A stretch of DNA of 24,540 bases from JACZWZ01 sp964194935 (lineage in GTDB: Bacteria > Actinomycetota > Acidimicrobiia > Spongiisociales > UBA11373): assembly GCA_964194935.1 (NCBI GenBank), contig CAXMOL010000104.1, positions 1 to 24,540 on the forward strand. Direction: 5' to 3'. Within the stretch, counting starts at the first letter, position 1. Each line of letters opens with the position of its first letter. The notes beneath the pieces are model-generated. The model worked only from the letters and a program-made list of their open reading frames with translations, was not told the origin of the DNA and ran no database searches. Made by a program: the position numbers and the translations under genes. This document shows, in pieces, positions 14,052 to 23,186 of this stretch.

Positions 14052-15131
14052 CTACCTACAGAGCTTGGCCATCAACTGGTAGGGGTTGGTCAAAGGGCCG
14101 CCGCCAGGCTGATAACCGAGATGAACATGCGGAACGGCAGCATTGCCAGAGTTGCCGTTGTAGGCGATGACCTGGCCGACGCCGACCCGCTGGCCGTCGT
14201 AGAGCCCTGGGGCATAGCCCTGCAGGTGGGCGTAGTAATAGATATCACCGCTGTCACCACGCACATAGACACCGTTGCCACCGGCCCAGTGCCAATTCGG
14301 ACTCCAGATATAGCCATTCTCGATCGCAACGACCGGTGTACCCATGGCCGCCACCATGTCCAGCCCGGTGTGGGTGCGACCACCCGAACGAGGGGCCCCC
14401 CAGGTGTCGCTAAAACTGTTGGCGCCGGCAATCGCGCAGGTTCTGCCGCTCGGATCGACATACGCGCTACTCGCGTAGCCGGATGCCGCCGCTGCGGCTG
14501 CGGCTGCGGCTGCGGCCTGGCGGCGACGAGCGGCGGCGGCCGCGGCCTGACGGGCCGCTTCCTCCGTCTTCCACTGATCGTAAAGAGCCTGATATCGATC
14601 GTTGGCCACCGTTAGTCGGGCGAGGATCTCATTGGACCGGGCGTCGAGCTCGGCAGTGAGGTCCTCTTGTTGTCCGATAAGTCTTTCGATCTTCTGTTGG
14701 AGATCGAAACGGTCCGCCTGGAGAAATTCGAGCTGGTTCACGACATTGACATCGAGATCAACGACTGCCTCGAGATATGCCGTCTTGGTGCCGAGGCGGG
14801 TGATCGACTCGGGACTGACCGCCGCCTGGAAGTCTCCGGCTCCGGCACTCACATACATTGATCGAGCGCGATCACGCGCCTCCAGGGCCGCCAGTGCAAT
14901 CTCCCGATCACGACCAGCGATGTCGTCTTGGATCCTGCTGATCTGAGCCTCGAATACGAACTGCTGGCTGACCGCGGCATCTAACTCGGCGAGTTCGTCC
15001 TCCAGATCCACACTGATCGCACTTATCTCAGCCCGCGCCGCATCCAATTCCGAACGCGTCACCTCTGCTTGTGCGGGCAGCGCGAGGCCCATCACAAAGA
15101 GGCAGGTGACGGCGGCGATGAGGCGTTTCAA
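14052..15131 (-). CDS. Secreted coiled-coil M23 family peptidase (LytM-like), Ala-rich linker
   Basis: 359 residues from TTG 15131, the only start that keeps the full signal peptide (about 1-22, ending A-Q-A-E). Residues 25-200 are mainly coiled-coil. An Ala/Arg-rich linker follows (about 192-217), then an M23 domain (about 228-355). Zinc and catalytic residues are kept: His254 and Asp258 (H-T-G-L-D-M), and His335-x-His337 (V-P-H-V-H-L-G-Y). This predicts an active endopeptidase that cuts peptidoglycan cross-bridges. Coiled-coil plus M23 is the EnvC/NlpD-like layout used in daughter-cell separation or wall remodelling. It is a paralogue of the adjacent upstream gene, 66 nt away, and the last gene of the minus-strand operon. 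Cys232 and Cys358 could form a disulfide. Confidence 0.92.
   Translation of the reverse strand: MKRLIAAVTCLFVMGLALPAQAEVTRSELDAARAEISAISVDLEDELAELDAAVSQQFVFEAQISRIQDDIAGRDREIALAALEARDRARSMYVSAGAGDFQAAVSPESITRLGTKTAYLEAVVDLDVNVVNQLEFLQADRFDLQQKIERLIGQQEDLTAELDARSNEILARLTVANDRYQALYDQWKTEEAARQAAAAAARRRQAAAAAAAAAAASGYASSAYVDPSGRTCAIAGANSFSDTWGAPRSGGRTHTGLDMVAAMGTPVVAIENGYIWSPNWHWAGGNGVYVRGDSGDIYYYAHLQGYAPGLYDGQRVGVGQVIAYNGNSGNAAVPHVHLGYQPGGGPLTNPYQLMAKLCR
14491..14514. repeat. Hexamer repeat coding for alanine (GCTGCG x4)
   Basis: Four exact copies of a 6-bp unit inside the Ala-rich linker of the M23 peptidase. Gain or loss of a unit would add or remove two alanines without shifting the frame. 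Confidence 0.75.
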
Positions 15132-15197
15132 GAGCGGTTCATCAATCGTTGGTCGGGATCGACAGATTACCTGTGATCCGCAGATGCGGGTTCAGAA

Positions 15198-16427
15198 TCA
15201 TCTACACAAGCCGTTGACGATGGGATACGGGTTGGCGTATACCCAATTGGCGTTTGGTTGGTACCCGAGGTGGAGGTGGGGCGTCGAGGCGTTGCCCGAC
15301 GAACCGACGTATCCGATGAGCTGCCCCGGCACCACATTGGTGCCGGTTGCGACCCCACTGGCAACCTCCTGCGAGTGGGCGTAGTACCAAAGGGCGCCCG
15401 AAACTCCCTTCACATAGATGCCCAGTCCACCGGACGAATGCCAACTCACCTGGTAGATGTAGCCCGCCTCGATCGCCACGAGCGGCGTCCAGCGAGCCGC
15501 CATCATGTCGGTGCCCTTATGGGTTCGCCCACCGGAGCGTGGTTCTCCCCACGAGTCCCGGAACACGACCGCTCCATCCACAGGGCAAACCATGCTCGGT
15601 GCCGGCGGTGGCGGTGGCGCCGCAGTGGTCGTGGTGGTTTCAGCCGGCACCGTGGTGTTGGTACCGCCTGCAACAGTCGTGGTGGTGGCCCCGGCAACTG
15701 TTGTAGAAGTGGTAGCGGCAACCGTGGTTGTAGGAGCGGCGACTGTGGCCGTCGGTGCAGGTCCGACGGGGACCGTCGTGGGCGGCGGAGCCAGGGTTGT
15801 GGTGGTGGTCGTAGATGTAGCGAGAAACTCGCGCAAGATGCGTTCTTCTTCCTGCTGCTCGTAAGCCGCCCGAGTTTCTTGGTACTGGTTATTGGCGGTC
15901 TCTAGTTCCGCATAGATGACCTCGAGCAGCGAGTCCATCTCGATCCGGAGACCCTCTTGATCATCGATCGCCGTATCGACGATCCCCCGCTGCTGCTCAA
16001 AGTCGCGGCGGGCCGTCTCTAAACGGTTGACCACTTCGAGATCTGTTTGAGACACGCTCGCGAGGTAGACATATCTGGCGGGGTATTTGCTCATGTCTTC
16101 ATCGGACAACAGAGTCGAGATACCGGTATCAGCCCCCGCTGCCATGTACATATCAGCGGCACGGTCACGGGCGCCGCGCCGCGCCAACACGAGTTCTCGC
16201 TCCCGAGCAGCAAGGGATATGACAAGGGTGTCAAGGCGATCGCGCAGTTGGGCCTCCGCCACAACTGCAGATTCATAGGCGGCCACCTGATCTTCGAGTC
16301 GGCCCGCAGCCTCGCGGATCGCCTCCCGCGCATCATCGACGTCGGCTGGAGTTACCTCCGCAAATGCCGGGAGCGCCGCCAATACCAGGGCGGCAACCGC
16401 AATCAGGGCGATCAGGGCACGCCTCAT
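15198..16427 (-). CDS. Secreted coiled-coil M23 family peptidase, long Thr/Pro/Val linker
   Basis: 409 residues from ATG 16427, which overlaps the stop of the upstream MBL gene as ATGA; this decides the start over 16451. A signal peptide (about 1-23, A-F-A-E) is followed by coiled-coil (about 25-200), a 75-residue Thr/Pro/Val/Ala linker (203-277) and an M23 domain (about 280-405). His303 and Asp307 (H-K-G-T-D-M) and His384-x-His386 (T-P-H-L-H-L-G-Y) are kept, so it should be catalytically active. It shares the whole domain plan, and the N-P-Y-x-(I/L)-x-x-x-L-C-R end, with the next gene, indicating tandem duplication. The long flexible linker, possibly O-glycosylated, would let the catalytic domain reach across the wall. 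Cys281 and Cys408 mirror the paralogue's pair. Confidence 0.93.
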   Translation of the reverse strand: MRRALIALIAVAALVLAALPAFAEVTPADVDDAREAIREAAGRLEDQVAAYESAVVAEAQLRDRLDTLVISLAARERELVLARRGARDRAADMYMAAGADTGISTLLSDEDMSKYPARYVYLASVSQTDLEVVNRLETARRDFEQQRGIVDTAIDDQEGLRIEMDSLLEVIYAELETANNQYQETRAAYEQQEEERILREFLATSTTTTTTLAPPPTTVPVGPAPTATVAAPTTTVAATTSTTVAGATTTTVAGGTNTTVPAETTTTTAAPPPPPAPSMVCPVDGAVVFRDSWGEPRSGGRTHKGTDMMAARWTPLVAIEAGYIYQVSWHSSGGLGIYVKGVSGALWYYAHSQEVASGVATGTNVVPGQLIGYVGSSGNASTPHLHLGYQPNANWVYANPYPIVNGLCR

Positions 16428-17197
16428 CGGAGCCGCACCTCGGAGTCCCAACTCGGCTCGGCACCAGTTTCCACCAAACCATCGCTACGCAACTTGGCGA
16501 GGTGGGCCACGACAGAAACGGCAGCGGCCGGGTGCAACGCGGGATCGACATCGCGATAGATGTCGGACACGATTGCGCCGACCGAGCCTGCGCCTCCGGC
16601 AAGGGCGGAAAGGATCTGATCCTCCCGCTCGAGACGATGAGCCACGTACTCGGCAATAACCACTTCGGGCGCGTCGATGACCGGGCCATGCCCCGGATAG
16701 AGGGCTTCGAGCCCGATGGATTGCAGCTTTCGCAGCGAGTTCAAATAGTCACCCATATCCTCGACCATCACCGTGGATCCCCCCATGATGTGGTCTCCCA
16801 CAAACAATGCGTCCCGAACTCGGTAAGACACCGATTCGGGAGTATGACCAGGGGTCTCGACACAGACGGCCTGTAGATCGCCAAACCCAACACTCTCTCC
16901 ATCGGCAATTCGGCGATCCGGTCTGAACTCCGGACCCGGCCTATTTCCAATTGCCGGAACGCGGTACTCCGCAGCCAGCGGGTTGGCCGCCGGTGCATGG
17001 TCGGGGTGGGTGTGGGTTACGAGAACCGCACGCACCGTTGTTTCGCGGAGAGCCTGCCGAATCGCATCCAGGTGAGACTCGATAATCGGACCCGGGTCGA
17101 TGAGCACCGACTCATCCCCCGATCGAACCACCCAGGAGTTGGTACCCGGCCCCGTCATCGGTCCAGCGTTCGGGGCAAGAATGCACTCGATGTTCAC
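16424..17197 (-). CDS. Metallo-beta-lactamase-fold hydrolase, LACTB2-like
   Basis: 257 residues from GTG 17197, overlapping the NUDIX stop by 4 nt (GTGA). The MBL motif T-H-T-H-P-D-H (61-67) provides a binuclear zinc site, and further ligands come from T-P-G-H-T (about 114-118), G-D-H (about 133-135) and P-G-H-G-P (about 167-171). The C-terminal region (about 180-255) is helical and resembles the winged-helix tail of LACTB2-type proteins, which include a human mitochondrial endoribonuclease. In bacteria the substrate is unknown; hydroxyacylglutathione-hydrolase-like thioester cleavage is the alternative. It is coupled to NUDIX upstream and the M23 gene downstream. Confidence 0.9.
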   Translation of the reverse strand: MNIECILAPNAGPMTGPGTNSWVVRSGDESVLIDPGPIIESHLDAIRQALRETTVRAVLVTHTHPDHAPAANPLAAEYRVPAIGNRPGPEFRPDRRIADGESVGFGDLQAVCVETPGHTPESVSYRVRDALFVGDHIMGGSTVMVEDMGDYLNSLRKLQSIGLEALYPGHGPVIDAPEVVIAEYVAHRLEREDQILSALAGGAGSVGAIVSDIYRDVDPALHPAAAVSVVAHLAKLRSDGLVETGAEPSWDSEVRLR

Positions 17198-17916
17198 GCC
17201 GGAACCTCGTCGTAGCCCGGATCGCCGGGAATGAGGAAGCTCACAGAGCCATCATCCGATACCTTCATCCGGGGAGCGATCTGGACGACCTCGAGGTCAG
17301 CAGCAGCGGTCATCAGGTCGACCGTCGTAGCGTGGTTCGACAGCATCTCGAGAATCGCTCGGGTCGGCATCTCGACCTGCCAATCGCCGCGATCAGCGGC
17401 CGCCAGAGCTTCAATCGGCTGCACCCAAACAGCATCGAATACCTCGCGGTCGTCTGTGACCGGATCACCGGCTGCGGCAACGACAAAGAAACGAGCATTG
17501 AATCTACGGGGCGCACCACGCGGTGTGACCCAGTTACCGATGTATTCGAGTGCATCGGCGTCGAGCCGCTGGCCGGATGCTTTGACCGCCTCATAGAACT
17601 CGACACCCTCACACTGCTGGTCGATCTCCGCATCGGCGCCCACCAAGACGCCGGCTTCTTCGAACAGTTCCCGAAGAGCGGCTGCCCGCCAACGGAACTC
17701 CTCAGGTGCTCCGGACCAGACGATCGATTCCCGTGCAAGAGGACTGCTGTCGATCTCGTCGACAGCACCGCCCGGAAACACGTGGGCACTCCCCATGAAG
17801 ACGGCTTTGTGGCTGCGCCGGACCATCAGGACTTCGACTCCGTCGTCGCCATCGTGAGCAACGACAACGGTGGCGGCGTGTCGAATCTGAACCGGAGGGT
17901 CTGGGAAGTCAGCCAC
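17194..17916 (-). CDS. NUDIX hydrolase, NUDT19-like
   Basis: 240 residues if translation begins at GTG 17916. The NUDIX box begins near F-P-G-G-A and continues with R-A-A-A-L-R-E-L-F-E-E-A-G-V after a long insertion. Together with R-H-A-A-T-V-V-V at the N-terminus and M-V-R-R-S-H-K-A-V-F-M-G-S-A-H-V-F-P-G-G this resembles NUDT19-type enzymes, some of which hydrolyse CoA or its esters. The substrate here is not known. ATG 17952 is an alternative start giving 12 extra residues, but TATATT (17928-17923) stands exactly 6 nt before GTG 17916, which favours a leaderless mRNA starting there. It is the first gene of the NUDIX-MBL-M23-M23 operon and is divergent from selA. Confidence 0.9.
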   Translation of the reverse strand: MADFPDPPVQIRHAATVVVAHDGDDGVEVLMVRRSHKAVFMGSAHVFPGGAVDEIDSSPLARESIVWSGAPEEFRWRAAALRELFEEAGVLVGADAEIDQQCEGVEFYEAVKASGQRLDADALEYIGNWVTPRGAPRRFNARFFVVAAAGDPVTDDREVFDAVWVQPIEALAAADRGDWQVEMPTRAILEMLSNHATTVDLMTAAADLEVVQIAPRMKVSDDGSVSFLIPGDPGYDEVPA

Positions 17917-17922
17917 AAGTCG

Positions 17923-17928
17923 AATATA
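17923..17928 (-). promoter_or_regulatory. Candidate leaderless -10 box (TATATT) for the NUDIX gene
   Basis: TATATT on the minus strand ends 6 nt before GTG 17916. It is the best -10 sequence in the divergent region and decides between GTG 17916 and ATG 17952, because a transcript from it would not contain the ATG. Confidence 0.5.
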
Positions 17929-17938
17929 GGGGCGTCGG

Positions 17939-17944
17939 TAGGCT
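17939..17944 (+). promoter_or_regulatory. Candidate leaderless -10 box (TAGGCT) for selA
   Basis: TAGGCT fits TANNNT and ends 6 nt before ATG 17951; there is no Shine-Dalgarno sequence. The spacing is identical to that of the opposing NUDIX promoter. Confidence 0.45.
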
Positions 17945-17950
17945 GTGAAC

Positions 17951-19263
17951 ATGGTCTCTCGTCCCCCGTCGGTCGACACGCTGGCGAGTTCGCTCGATAC
18001 AGGAACGCTGCCAAGAGCGCTGCTCGTGGAGGTGGCCCGTCGTGCCATCGAGACCAGCAGGTCGACTGGTGCCGACGCTGAAGCCACGGCCAGGGCCGAA
18101 ACAGCAAGATTGTCAGGGTTGCGACCGCGCCGCGTAATCAACGCCACCGGGGTACTACTGCACACCAACCTGGGAAGAGCACAAGTCCCTCCCGATGCGG
18201 CTGCAATCAGCGAAATCTCGGCCGCAGGCGCCTCCCCACTCGAATTCGACCTATCGACCGGATCTCGCGGCGGCCGCGGTGCGTACGCCCACGCCCTGCT
18301 GACTGCGATCACCGGAGCTGAAGCAGCCCTGGTGGTGAACAACACCGCCGGCGCCCTATTGCTGTCTCTCGCTGCGTTGGCCGGAGAACAGTCGGTGGTG
18401 GTTTCGCGCGGGGAATTGATCGAAATCGGTGGTTCGTTCCGCCTCCCGGAGTTGATGGCGGCCTCCGGAGCACACCTCGCCGAAGTCGGCACCACCAATC
18501 GCACCCGACTAAAGGACTATCGCAAGGCACTCAATGGCTCGGTCGGAGCGATCCTCAAGGTTCATCCCTCCAACTACCGAATCGAGGGGTTTACCGACGC
18601 CGCCTCATTCGCCGAACTCGGAGCTCTTGCCCAGGACCATGACCTTCCGTTCATCGCTGATGTCGGCAGCGGTCTGCTCGACAGCAGGGTTCCGTGGCTC
18701 GACGGGCCTCCCCCAATCTGGCTTGCCGAAGAACCCGCGGTGAGGCAGACGCTGACCGACGGTGCGTCCGTGGTTCTCTTTTCCGGAGACAAACTGCTGG
18801 GAGGACCGCAGGCTGGAATCGCCGTCGGCTCTGTCGAGGCGATCGATGCAATGCGGGCACATCCCGTGGCCCGTGCCGTCCGAATCGCCGGACCGATGCT
18901 CGATGCTCTGGGAGCGACGCTGGAGCTCTACGCCGATGGTCGAGGCAGTGATATCCCCTTCTGGGCCATGGCGTCGCTCACCGAAGAACAGCTCGACGAT
19001 CGATGCCGCTCGGTCTTGGCCTCCGCTGCGGTCTCCGCGACGGTCATCATCGATCGCTCACTGCCCGGCGCCGGAACAGTGCCCGGTATGGGTATCCCCA
19101 GTCCCGTGATTCTCGTTGCTGGCGAAGTCGAGTCGATGTGGCGCTCACTACTGGACGGTCCCATTCCGATCGTGGGGAGGCGCGTCGAACGCGGCCTCAT
19201 CGTCGATCTACGGGCGGTGCTGCCATCCGACGATGCAGCTGTGGCCAGCGCGCTCTCCGCCGC

Positions 19264-19273
<10 letters not shown>
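17951..19273 (+). CDS. selA: L-seryl-tRNA(Sec) selenium transferase, SelA
   Basis: 440 residues from ATG 17951; GTG 17945 in frame would add two residues. SelA is a PLP enzyme that converts seryl-tRNA(Sec) to selenocysteyl-tRNA(Sec) with selenophosphate as donor, as a decameric ring. The signature R-V-I-N-A-T-G-V-L-L-H-T-N-L-G-R-A lies near residues 60-76, and V-N-N-T-A-G-A-L-L-L near 130. The PLP lysine is Lys281 in F-S-G-D-K-L-L-G-G-P-Q-A-G. The length is close to the usual 450-460. selB overlaps its last 10 bp. The -10 box and lack of a ribosome site suggest a leaderless mRNA. Confidence 0.97.
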
Positions 19274-21047
<1,774 letters not shown>

Positions 21048-21051
<4 letters not shown>

Positions 21052-21323
21052 ACGCCGGCTGCGGCGCGGCGCGACATCACCTGACGACGCTCGGTCTCGG
21101 TGAGCCCGCCCCAAATGCCGTACGGCTCCTTGATCTCCACAGCGAACTCGAGGCAATCTTGGTTTACGGGGCAAACCGAACAGATCGCCTTGGCCTTTAT
21201 CTCACGCCGCTCCCGTTCTTCTTTGCGCTCGACAGTGCTGGGTGGGAAGAACAGGTAGGAGTGATTTCCGCGACAGAGCCCCTTCATCTGCCAGGAACGA
21301 TCGGCGGCAGCCACGTTTATCAA
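21048..21323 (-). CDS. WhiB-family Fe-S transcription factor
   Basis: 91 residues from TTG 21323. The four cluster ligands are Cys17, Cys48, Cys51 and Cys57 (C-x30-C-x2-C-x5-C), with L-F-F-P-P between the first two. The G-I-W-G-G turn is at 69-73 and a basic C-terminus (E-R-R-Q-V-M-S-R-R-A) follows. WhiB proteins hold an O2/NO-sensitive [4Fe-4S] cluster, bind the primary sigma factor and control division, redox or drug responses. They are confined to actinobacteria and their phages. GGAGG (21333-21329) sits 5 nt before TTG 21323. The longer frame starting at TTG 21350 would begin 1 nt after the TAGCGT -10 and so would not be transcribed. The subtype is unclear. Confidence 0.93.
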
Positions 21324-21351
21324 TCGGTCCTCCGAATTCGGCGAGAGCAAG

Positions 21352-21357
21352 ACGCTA
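21352..21357 (-). promoter_or_regulatory. Candidate -10 box (TAGCGT) of the WhiB gene
   Basis: TAGCGT on the minus strand predicts a start site near 21345 and a leader of about 22 nt containing GGAGG. An AT-rich patch with ATTTT-GG-AAAAT (21386-21397) lies about 30 bp further upstream. Confidence 0.4.
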
Positions 21358-21404
21358 ACCGCGAGGTCTCCATCCCGCCAGGGATATTTTGGAAAATTTG
21401 CTAG

Positions 21405-22703
21405 CTATTCGCTAACGGGATCTACCTCGAGAACGACACCTTCAACGGCGACCACCTGGACTTCATCACCAGCATCGATGCCGGAGACCCGAGTCGACCG
21501 CGCTCGCCACTTTGCGCCGTCGACCAGAACCGTCCCTTCGGGAGAGATCGCGCTGTCCGCAGTACCCGTCCGACCCACAAGATGTTCGCGCCCGATCGTT
21601 TGGGTGGAGAACCTGGACCGCACAATCGTGGTCAAGGCGAACCCAAACCACAGAGCCGTTCCCAACACGATTATCAGCACAATCCACCAGGTCTGGACGA
21701 TCTGCGGAGCTGCATCAGTAAAGAACAGTCCGCCCATCATCAACGAGATCGTTCCCAAGATGCTCTTCCAGCCCAGATCGTTGCGTTGGAACTCGATCGT
21801 GTACAGCGCCAATCCGGCCGGCACCAGAGCCACCGCCCACCACCGCACCGGAAGCACCGAAATCCCGTAGCCGCCGAGCAATAGACACACCACCGCGACC
21901 GCGGCAGCGACTCCGGGTCCTGCCGCGTAGAACTCGAACACCATCAGGGAGAGCCCGACGACAAGGAAGAAGAAGGCCGCCTCCGGCCCCACTCCGAGCC
22001 GCAAGGTCGCGTCGACCAACCCCGGTTCGATAAAAGTGACCGCAACCGAGGGCGTCACCCTGGTGACGCCCTCGGTGACAACCTCCACTGAGGTGGATAG
22101 AACTCGCGGCGATCCCCCGACCGACACCTCACGCCCATCGAGACCCACGACGAATTGTCCGATCGATGGCTCTACGAGGTCGAGAAACCCATCGAAGTCA
22201 TCCACGACCGTGGTGGCTCCCGAGATGAGCTCCGGAGGAAGATCTGGATGCGCAGCGGCAATATCAGTCGCATCGTCGGTGCCACCCGCCCGGGTAGGAG
22301 ATGCCGGGCCCAGCTCGACGCCGGGAGCTGCTCCCTTGATCGGAGCAGTCGCCAGCAGGCGCAAGGCACCACCCGACACTGTCGCCGGATCTGGCCCGGC
22401 GAACACAGCGATCGGAACGGGAGCATCGGAAACGAGTTCTAGTAGCGCCTCTATATCGCCGTTGAGTGTGGCGCCGGAGTCGAGTTGCAGGACGACGACC
22501 TGCGCCTCTGATTTGGCTATCGCATCGATCACGAAGTTGGTCAACCTGCCATCGAGCGAACCCGAGACAACCACCACATCAATGCCATGTCCGCTGTGGG
22601 CGACAGCTGGGAGCGCCACCAGGACCGCCGAGACGGCGAGGAGCAAAGCAATGGCAATACGGCGGAGCACGGCCGACATGGTAGAGACCGAGATTCCCCG
22701 CAT
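21405..22703 (-). CDS. NfeD-type membrane protein with degenerate ClpP-like serine protease domain
   Basis: 432 residues from ATG 22703; ATG 22679 would give 424. A signal peptide ends near A-V-A-H (about 35). Residues 40-190 align by eye with the NfeD1 protease domain, but it is eroded. T-P-G-G is replaced by D-S-G-A (75-78). Ser110 survives in A-T-V-S-G-G, while the segment that carries the catalytic Lys is drastically shortened. Four to six membrane helices occupy about 242-363. The C-terminal OB-fold (about 370-432, G-R-T-G-T-A and G-T-V-L-V-D-G-A-K-W-R-A) is the NfeD domain. Intact homologues act with SPFH/stomatin proteins in membrane quality control; no stomatin gene adjoins. I infer a scaffolding rather than proteolytic role. 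Confidence 0.9.
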   Translation of the reverse strand: MRGISVSTMSAVLRRIAIALLLAVSAVLVALPAVAHSGHGIDVVVVSGSLDGRLTNFVIDAIAKSEAQVVVLQLDSGATLNGDIEALLELVSDAPVPIAVFAGPDPATVSGGALRLLATAPIKGAAPGVELGPASPTRAGGTDDATDIAAAHPDLPPELISGATTVVDDFDGFLDLVEPSIGQFVVGLDGREVSVGGSPRVLSTSVEVVTEGVTRVTPSVAVTFIEPGLVDATLRLGVGPEAAFFFLVVGLSLMVFEFYAAGPGVAAAVAVVCLLLGGYGISVLPVRWWAVALVPAGLALYTIEFQRNDLGWKSILGTISLMMGGLFFTDAAPQIVQTWWIVLIIVLGTALWFGFALTTIVRSRFSTQTIGREHLVGRTGTADSAISPEGTVLVDGAKWRARSTRVSGIDAGDEVQVVAVEGVVLEVDPVSE

Positions 22704-22707
22704 CGGC

Positions 22708-22725
22708 GGCGGACTACGCTCCGCC
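22708..22725. promoter_or_regulatory. Inverted repeat in the nfeD/receiver divergent region
   Basis: GGCGGA (22708-22713) and TCCGCC (22720-22725) flank a 6-nt centre. The repeat overlaps TACGCT (22715-22720), a candidate -10 for the receiver gene ending 9 nt before ATG 22730. It could be an operator for both divergent genes. Confidence 0.3.
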
Positions 22726-22729
22726 TCAC

Positions 22730-23113
22730 ATGGCCGACATCCTTTTGGTTGCGGACGTTCCCTGGGTGGTCAACGACGTGCGCGCCGCACTCTCCGAGGC
22801 TCGCTTCTCAGTCGCCGACATGGACGACCCGCGAGCGGTCTCCGATGCTGTTATCGAAGCGAAGCCCGATGTGCTGCTGATCGACTTCCAGGTCGGGAGC
22901 ATGGGTGGCATGGCCCTCACCAGAGCCGTGCGCCACGCCGCAGCAGCAAACGGAACAGAGCGGCCGGCCGTGATTCTGTTGCTCGACCGCGACGCCGACG
23001 GGTTCCTCGCCGGCCGATCAGGAGCTGATGGGTGGCTCCGCAAGCCGTTCTCGGCCGACGCCCTGCGAACGGCCGTCGACGGGGTGCTGGCTGGTGCTCC
23101 CGATTCTTCGTGA
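22730..23113 (+). CDS. Single-domain response regulator (receiver only)
   Basis: 127 residues spanning one CheY-like receiver with no output domain. The phosphoacceptor Asp52 (L-L-I-D-F-Q-V-G-S-M-G-G) and Lys105 (L-R-K-P-F) are present. The N-terminal acidic pair is reduced to Asp9 (L-L-V-A-D-V), and the conserved Thr/Ser of strand 4 is Asp86 (V-I-L-L-L-D). Phosphorylation is therefore possible but the switch is altered. No histidine kinase is in the window, so it is an orphan. It is divergent from nfeD, with 26 bp between start codons, and is followed 73 nt later by the CorC-like gene. Confidence 0.87.
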   Translation: MADILLVADVPWVVNDVRAALSEARFSVADMDDPRAVSDAVIEAKPDVLLIDFQVGSMGGMALTRAVRHAAAANGTERPAVILLLDRDADGFLAGRSGADGWLRKPFSADALRTAVDGVLAGAPDSS

Positions 23114-23186
23114 CTGATCGCGGGGAACCTCCGAGTACGTCTACCTATCGGGTTGCGAGTTCTCGCCTGCACCGGGTGAGTGACCG

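Noticed and set aside
15178..15189. CCGCA-GA-TGCGG hairpin between the two M23 genes as a terminator
   Set aside because: A 5-bp stem with a 2-nt loop is too weak and is expected often by chance in GC-rich DNA.
15600..15822. Repetitive GTGGTG/GTCGTG run as a possible minisatellite
   Set aside because: The irregular repeats are explained by Thr/Val/Pro codons of the M23 linker on the minus strand; no fixed period.
17953..18504. N-terminal extension of the NUDIX frame on the minus strand over selA
   Set aside because: It lies wholly antisense to selA, is Arg/Ser/Ala-rich as GC-rich shadows are, and precedes a good start with a -10 box at 17916.
19003..19263. Upstream part of the selB frame
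   Set aside because: It duplicates selA in another frame; SelB family similarity begins at M-P-V-V-G-T-A-G-H at 19264.
21052..21404. tRNA-Sec gene near selB
   Set aside because: The whiB gene occupies 21048-21323 and the remaining 81 nt show no cloverleaf or CCA-type acceptor.
22036..23028. 330-residue plus-strand frame over nfeD and the receiver gene
   Set aside because: Ser/Thr/Arg-rich shadow of nfeD on the other strand, then out of frame through the receiver gene.
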